From Thalassiosira profunda (lineage: Eukaryota; Bacillariophyta; Thalassiosirophyceae; Thalassiosirales; Thalassiosiraceae), in the NCBI GenBank assembly GCA_036939355.1, contig JALLAP010000684.1, forward strand, positions 1 to 11,050: a DNA stretch of 11,050 nucleotides, given 5' to 3'. The notes below the pieces were generated by a model that saw only the letters and a program-made list of their open reading frames with translations, ran no database searches and was not told the DNA's origin. The translations under genes and the position numbers were made by a program. Shown in pieces: positions 7,394 through 11,050 of the stretch (positions within the stretch are counted from its first letter, which is position 1; the number at the start of each line of letters is the position of its first letter).

Positions 7394-7889
7394 TAATGTG
7401 TCCGCACAAACTCAAAACCGGGAAAGTGAAACTGTCAAACTGGCGAACTTTGGACTTCGACAGTTTGACAATTTCCCCTCTCGTCTTTCTGTGTCCGCAC
7501 ACGGGCGTAAAATCGGGATTTGGGGAGAAATAACTGCGGGGGGGAGAAGGTTAACTCTAACTTTGCGCGGCAGCTTTGGCTTTGTGTACCAATTCCTACT
7601 CATAATTATGAAAAGCTCCGCCTTTGTCTTCGAAACTTCGGGGCAAGAAAGAGGGATGCCCCGATATGCCCCCCAAAAGAATCCCGAAAATACCTACATA
7701 GGAATTCAGTATCCTCTACGACCTGTCAAAGTTCCTTCGCGGAGGCCGGATTCGTCAAATTTGGTTTTGCCGCGGAGAAGTGTCAGTCACGAGTCTGTTT
7801 TGGCGCGCCGCAAAGCTTCGCAAACTTTCCCCCTTTTCCGCTCCGATTCGTCAAATTTGACAAATCCGGTCCAATGTGCGGACACATTA
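7394..7889. mobile_element. 496-bp repeat element with terminal inverted repeats (MITE-like)
   Basis: The ends are perfect 15-bp inverted repeats: TAATGTGTCCGCACA at 7394-7408 and its complement at 7875-7889. The core gtgtccgcac is repeated once more inside, at 7491-7500. Beyond the perfect part the arms stay loosely similar (accgg, gtcaaa, gcgaa blocks). Internal structure includes a 10-bp stem at 7433-7442/7461-7470, a 12-bp palindrome GTCAAATTTGAC at 7850-7861, and a 15-nt direct repeat at 7749-7763 and 7845-7859. No transposase is encoded. The outermost TA on both sides is compatible with a TA target duplication, as in Tc1/mariner-type elements, but could simply be part of the repeat. It begins 72 nt upstream of the thioredoxin ATG and so lies in its promoter region. 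Confidence 0.6.
7749..7859. repeat. 15-nt direct repeat pair inside the element
   Basis: GATTCGTCAAATTTG occurs at 7749-7763 and again at 7845-7859. The second copy overlaps the palindrome GTCAAATTTGAC. Related gtcaaa/tttgac blocks also occur near the left end (7434-7469), so the motif is a subterminal building block of the element. Confidence 0.75.
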
Positions 7890-8005
7890 TTTGCTTCTCT
7901 GTTGGAGGCTGGCTGGACAGTGCATGCGTGAATGAAGGGTGTCTTCCGGCGAAGAAGCCGAGTGCAAGCAAAGTGCGCCGTTCCTTCCAGGTATCCTCCG
8001 GTGAA

Positions 8006-8420
8006 TTATTGACGCTCGGCACGTCTCCGAGACGGCAAGCACAAGACATGTGCATCGTTTGGCTGGGAGGGCGCTGGTTGTTCGTTCACGGAGACAAACG
8101 GGCCAGACAAAATCGTGATTTGCAACACCTCTGTGTCGCCGGGCCGGTCGGCGATGTACCGCAAGGCATCCAAATGTCCTGTCAGCATCTTCTTCAAGCG
8201 AAGTCCTAAATCGCTTTTTAGAGAGGAGAAGTGGTACAACGTATGGTAAGATAGGTAAAACATCAGACCTCCCCCTCGCTCCACCTGCCCTCTGCCACGG
8301 TCCGTCGAGCCGAGTGCTGAAGAAGACGCGGCGCACGGGTGGGCGAGGGAGAGAGGCGAGGGTGATCAAAAGAGCAGATAGTAATTCTCGATCGGGCGCT
8401 GAGCGAGGTGACGGCTCCAT
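8006..8420 (-). CDS. hypothetical protein, tentative two-exon gene
   Basis: Exons 8420-8285 and 8205-8006 on the minus strand give 111 aa. The intron of 79 nt (8284-8206) runs from GCAG|gtggag to gatttag|GA, phase 1, with a C/T-rich stretch (cttctcctctct) upstream of the acceptor. An alternative phase-2 splice (donor gtctga near 8266, acceptor after aaaaag near 8214) would also keep the frame. The protein begins MEPSPRSAPDRELLSALLIT, has an Arg-rich region (PPVRRVFFSTRL) and continues LRLKKMLTGHLDALRYIADR, a likely amphipathic helix, before a polar tail ending RRRAERQ. No family is recognised. The start lies only 17 nt from the opposite-strand start of the 2H gene, so the two promoters must overlap, or one start is wrong. 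Confidence 0.4.
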
Positions 8421-8437
8421 TTTGACCACATCATCTT

Positions 8438-9751
8438 ATGTTTGCTTGGTTGATGGGTGGTCTGATGCCGAGAACGAGCTCCGCCATTGCAGCCTTCTGT
8501 GCTTTCGATCGGACGCCCCTGCTCTCGGGACGGCCGCGGTTGCCGCCGATCCCAGGTGCTGCGCTGTCCTTTTCGCAACAGCCTGGCGAAACTCCCGAAT
8601 TATCTCCCTCGCCATCAGCACCAGCAGAAGACGGCAGGGATTGGTTCGTTGATGGACAAGAGGCAGCGCGGCATTTGAAGATGGAGCTTGGGATAATAGA
8701 AAACGAGGAAGGAGGTGGGTCCACCGAGCAGATACGCGATGAAGTGGAGAGTAAAAAAACAGCAACGAGCGATGCAATTCTGGAAAGTGGCCGTGCAGCT
8801 GCCCGCGAGCTGCTCAAAAGCATGGCCGGGGATATCGAAGTGGAGGAGGAACCGCAAAACACCGAGAGCATAGGGGATGCTTTGCAAGCAGCATCGGAAC
8901 AAAACAAGCAATCGACAGAAGGCCATTTCAATCTACCCGCGCGGAAATCGCACTGCATGACGGTGTGCTTCGTGCCGCCCCCCTCGGCAACCAAAGCGTG
9001 GGAGCAACTGACCGAGGCGCGCAGGGAGTGCAAGGATCCGGGATTTTATCGGTGGCCTCCGCACGCCAACATCCTCTACCCGTTTCTGGAACCAGTGCAT
9101 GAGAAGGACGGGGAGGACAGCAAAGATGTCCAGCGGGGCAGGTTTAGAGCGGAGGTGGCAAGGCATTTGGCAAAGGCTGCCGAGCAGTGCAATCCATTCG
9201 ACGTGACAATTGACTCGTTTGGGACGTTCAGTGGCAAACAGCGGGGAGTGATGTGGGCGTATCCGAAGAGTAGACGTGCCGACGTCAGTGGTGAAGAGGG
9301 GGAAGAGGACGAGCCGTTGATCGATCTGCAACGATTGCTGGAAGAGCAGTTCCCAATGTGCAACGACCAACGAAAGGCGGGTGCCTTTCGACCGCACATT
9401 ACAATATCCCACTATGCAAATAACGAGAGTGCACTGGCAGCGAAGAAAGGGATAGAGGGGAAATGGGAGCCAATTTCATTTCACGTCCCGGAGGTTTATT
9501 TGCTGGAACGCAATGGCGACGATGGGCAGTTCAGGATCGCCGCTACAATTCCTTTGGGACCTGATTGCCAGGTAGGGTACCATGATCCACCGATGCCATT
9601 TCCTGACATGCCAGAAGCCGAGGAGGAGTGGGTGTACACCGAGAGAATGGCAATGAAAGAGAGGAGAAAGAAGGGCAACAAACGTCGCCGGTGGAGGGGA
9701 GGGAGAGGCAAAGAGAGGGGTGGTTCCTCGGACGAGGAAAAAAAATCATGA
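8438..9751 (+). CDS. 2H phosphoesterase (2'-5' RNA ligase/cyclic phosphodiesterase-like)
   Basis: A single exon of 437 aa, with an in-frame stop at 8424 just before the ATG. Residues 1-165 are a variable, partly acidic N-terminal region; the first 40 residues are poor in acidic residues, with Arg and Ser, and could be an organelle presequence. The 2H domain spans about 166-375. The first motif, RWPPHANILYPF, has H209-x-N instead of the usual H-x-T/S, as in one known subgroup (PHINLLYPF type). The second motif, FRPHITISHY, has H320-x-T. GTFSGKQRGVMWAYP is the conserved strand between them. An acidic insert (GEEGEEDEP) and a Lys/Arg-rich tail (residues 405-437) are additions. Family members hydrolyse or form 2',5' or cyclic phosphate bonds in RNA or nucleotides; the substrate here is unknown. 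The tail suggests nucleic-acid binding. Confidence 0.85.
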   Translation: MFAWLMGGLMPRTSSAIAAFCAFDRTPLLSGRPRLPPIPGAALSFSQQPGETPELSPSPSAPAEDGRDWFVDGQEAARHLKMELGIIENEEGGGSTEQIRDEVESKKTATSDAILESGRAAARELLKSMAGDIEVEEEPQNTESIGDALQAASEQNKQSTEGHFNLPARKSHCMTVCFVPPPSATKAWEQLTEARRECKDPGFYRWPPHANILYPFLEPVHEKDGEDSKDVQRGRFRAEVARHLAKAAEQCNPFDVTIDSFGTFSGKQRGVMWAYPKSRRADVSGEEGEEDEPLIDLQRLLEEQFPMCNDQRKAGAFRPHITISHYANNESALAAKKGIEGKWEPISFHVPEVYLLERNGDDGQFRIAATIPLGPDCQVGYHDPPMPFPDMPEAEEEWVYTERMAMKERRKKGNKRRRWRGGRGKERGGSSDEEKKS

Positions 9752-9871
9752 AGCCTGTTTTGTCCAATAGAGCTGTTGCTTCTCCTGTCGATACGTCATG
9801 TGAATTGTCCTGTGCTGCTTCGCGTTCCTTCCTGATTGATTTGCAAACGCCATCAGCTCGTTGCGTGTCAT
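9746..9871 (-). CDS. 41-codon frame overlapping the stop of the small membrane-protein gene
   Basis: The ATG overlaps the stop codon of the 75-aa gene as ATGA (9871-9868). It encodes a 41-aa frame beginning MTRNELMAFANQSG, continuing RNAKQHRTIHMTYRQEK and ending LYWTKQAS. The TGA at 9748-9746 directly abuts the TGA of the convergent 2H gene (tcatga, 9746-9751). The composition looks like protein rather than noise, but 41 codons can be open by chance. It may be the true C-terminus of the upstream protein, reached by a splice or by a one-base error in this copy, or an unrelated frame. Confidence 0.3.
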   Translation of the reverse strand: MTRNELMAFANQSGRNAKQHRTIHMTYRQEKQQLYWTKQAS

Positions 9872-10095
9872 CTCGGCGGTTCATCTTCATTTGCGCCATC
9901 CATCTGCCCCACCTTCGCCAGCTGCTTCAACTGCTTTGCTCTCTCCACGTCTTTTGTTCTAATGAAAATGGCGAAGCAGAAGATGAGGCCCTGCCCGGCA
10001 AACAACACTTTGTAGTGCGTGGGCATCGGTCGGTTGCCCCAGAGACCTCGCGCCAGCGCGGGCGGGCCAAATCGTTGGAAGAACGATTTCGCCAT
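9868..10095 (-). CDS. small single-span membrane protein, probably mitochondrial
   Basis: 75 aa, ATG at 10095-10093, TGA at 9870-9868. The N-terminus is basic and lacks acidic residues (MAKSFFQRFGPPALARGLWG). A hydrophobic span covers about 29-46 (YKVLFAGQGLIFCFAIFIR), followed by a charged helix (TKDVERAKQLKQLAK) and an acidic end. This layout is typical of small inner-membrane subunits or assembly factors of mitochondrial complexes, but I do not recognise the family. The gene is convergent with the 2H gene, whose stop is about 116 nt away. The stop may not be the natural end: an overlapping frame continues with plausible protein sequence. Confidence 0.6.
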   Translation of the reverse strand: MAKSFFQRFGPPALARGLWGNRPMPTHYKVLFAGQGLIFCFAIFIRTKDVERAKQLKQLAKVGQMDGANEDEPPR

Positions 10096-10253
10096 CAGCT
10101 GTTAGGGGCGTGCTGGCGGGCACAATCAATATCCGCGGACGCGGCGCAGAGCAACAGGGGAGCAACCTCGGCCAGGATGCATGCAGACCAGTAGCGGCGT
10201 TGTTGGGCTGGTGAAGGGACGGTGACGGTGAATGGTAATCTGCGCGGCCGTCG

Positions 10254-10459
10254 GGTCTAATCAGTCCCCAAAGCGGCATGGCCGTTCTCCATGAGGAAAT
10301 GGACCTAGACTACATGTAGCGATGATTATGAAAGCCCGAAACGAGCCTGTTGCAATGGTGTAAGCGGCGGGGGGTGCAGTCGGGGCGGCTTTATCTTATT
10401 CGGGTCGGCATACCCTTAATTCGCCATGGGTCTAATTAGATCCCAAAACGGGGGGCATG
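10254..10459. repeat. diverged direct repeat pair
   Basis: A segment of about 28-32 nt starting gggtctaat, passing through cccaaa and ending gcatg occurs at 10254-10280 and 10428-10459. The copies match at most positions, with a small insertion of g residues in the second. Confidence 0.6.
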
Positions 10460-10740
10460 TTTTGCAATGCCTAACCATGCTCTGCCATCGATCCGAGGCG
10501 CAAACGATGCCGCCATGAGGTCGCCCGAGGGGTCTGTGGCCTTGGGTTGGGGTCGGGGGTCGTTGGGAGGGCCCTCTGGCTACCGATAGCCATTGGATCC
10601 GAGGTCGAAAAACCGAGGTGATGACCGACCTTTTGCAATTATAATGAAGGCCATGAGGGCCCCTCCGGCGGCGCCGAGCGGCTCCTCCCATCGCCATATG
10701 GGTTGGTAAGAGGGTGCGGGTGCTGGTTCGCCGGCGGGCG

Positions 10741-10764
10741 GGCCTCCGCTCCGTCGCGGAGGCC
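10741..10764. repeat. perfect 9-bp GC-rich hairpin
   Basis: Arms GGCCTCCGC (10741-10749) and GCGGAGGCC (10756-10764) are perfectly complementary around a 6-nt loop, TCCGTC. It would be stable as RNA or extruded DNA. No T-run follows, so it is not a bacterial-type terminator. Confidence 0.7.
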
Positions 10765-11050
10765 GACTTCCCCTCGGCGGCGGCGTCGACGGTCACCGAG
10801 GGGGTGGATCCGCCGCCGGTGCACCGCCTGTCGGCCGAATCTGACCGGGCCGCCGCGTCGGATCGTCGGCGGGGGTGTATCCGTTGATATGGTGGTGCGG
10901 GTTCGGCGGTGGCGGCCGTCCGCGGGGCCGTAGGGCCGCGGATCCGGCCATGGTGAGGGTGGTTTTGTGGTTTTTGGTTGCGGTTTTGTGCGTGTTTTTG
11001 CGCGGTGAATCCATGGCCAAAATTGGCCTTTGCAACGGCCGATCTTGATA

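Larger units (their letters stand above)
10096..11050. other. gene-poor right end with repeats and GC-rich segment
   Basis: The first bases are the upstream region of the small membrane-protein gene. Beyond that I see no convincing gene. A direct repeat pair lies at 10254-10280 and 10428-10459. CTACATGTAG (10310-10319) is a perfect 10-bp palindrome, and TCTAATTAGA (10431-10440) is another. A very GC-rich part (about 10650-10950) holds a strong hairpin and an open frame of about 57 codons from the GTG near 10711 to TGA near 10884, with coding-like composition but no ATG and no family. A G/T-rich tract follows at about 10959-11002. Confidence 0.5.

Noticed and set aside
6915..7502. Thioredoxin start upstream of 7322
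   Set aside because: The frame stays open into the inverted-repeat element, but contains no ATG before 7322. The signal peptide begins properly at 7322.
6982..7533. 183-codon plus-strand frame over the thioredoxin first exon
   Set aside because: It is antisense to the signal peptide and thioredoxin exon, and runs into the inverted-repeat element. No domain is seen.
7520..8209. 229-codon plus-strand frame through the inverted-repeat element
   Set aside because: It starts with a non-ATG codon, crosses the right end of the element and ends antisense to the tentative minus gene. Its repeated FVKF segments come from the DNA repeats.
9869..9909. A 41-nt intron joining the 75-aa protein to the following frame
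   Set aside because: The phase works (AAG|gtgggg to cgag|ATG), but it is half the length of the other introns here and has no pyrimidine tract, so it is only mentioned as a possibility.
10741..10764. Hairpin as a transcription terminator
   Set aside because: No T-run follows and the window is eukaryotic in character.

Overview
The window looks like nuclear DNA of a photosynthetic eukaryote with a secondary plastid, most likely a stramenopile alga. This is inference. The genes are GC-rich, and three of them are interrupted by short introns of about 80-130 nt with recognisable GT(GC)...AG borders. One protein has the Pro-Thr linker repeats common in diatom-type secreted proteins. One thioredoxin starts with a signal peptide followed by a Ser/Ala/Arg-rich presequence, as in bipartite plastid targeting. 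I cannot name a species.

Layout, left to right. 1-589: gene-free upstream DNA. 590-1957 (+): secreted choice-of-anchor-L-like protein with a Pro-Thr linker and a Cys-rich tail, three exons, the first intron apparently of GC-AG type, with a poly(A)-type hexamer near 2094. 2100-3071: mostly gene-free, but holding a collagen-like remnant (frame 2314-2880) and one copy of a dispersed repeat. 3072-4080 (+): secreted protein with 16 Gly-X-Y triplets joined to a phage tail-collar domain, three exons. 4081-4829: gene-free, with the second repeat copy. 4830-5522 (-): acidic/proline-rich protein with a PPxY motif and one C-terminal membrane segment. 5523-6222: gene-free, with a palindrome cluster. 6223-7322 (-): thioredoxin, best read as three exons, the middle one being only 6 nt and encoding the second active-site cysteine. 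7394-7889: an unannotated repeat element with perfect 15-bp terminal inverted repeats, just upstream of the thioredoxin start. 8006-8420 (-): a tentative two-exon gene of unknown function. 8438-9751 (+): 2H phosphoesterase (2'-5' RNA-ligase-like). 9868-10095 (-): small single-membrane-span protein, probably mitochondrial, with a second frame overlapping its stop. 10096-11050: no convincing gene, but with repeats, a strong hairpin and a G/T-rich tract.

The genes do not form a pathway. Two secreted, possibly matrix or adhesion proteins lie on the left, and organelle or RNA-related housekeeping genes lie on the right. The most striking observation is the thioredoxin micro-exon. Because it is 6 nt and in phase, skipping it would keep the frame but remove the resolving cysteine. 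The splice models come from reading the sequence by eye and have no transcript support.
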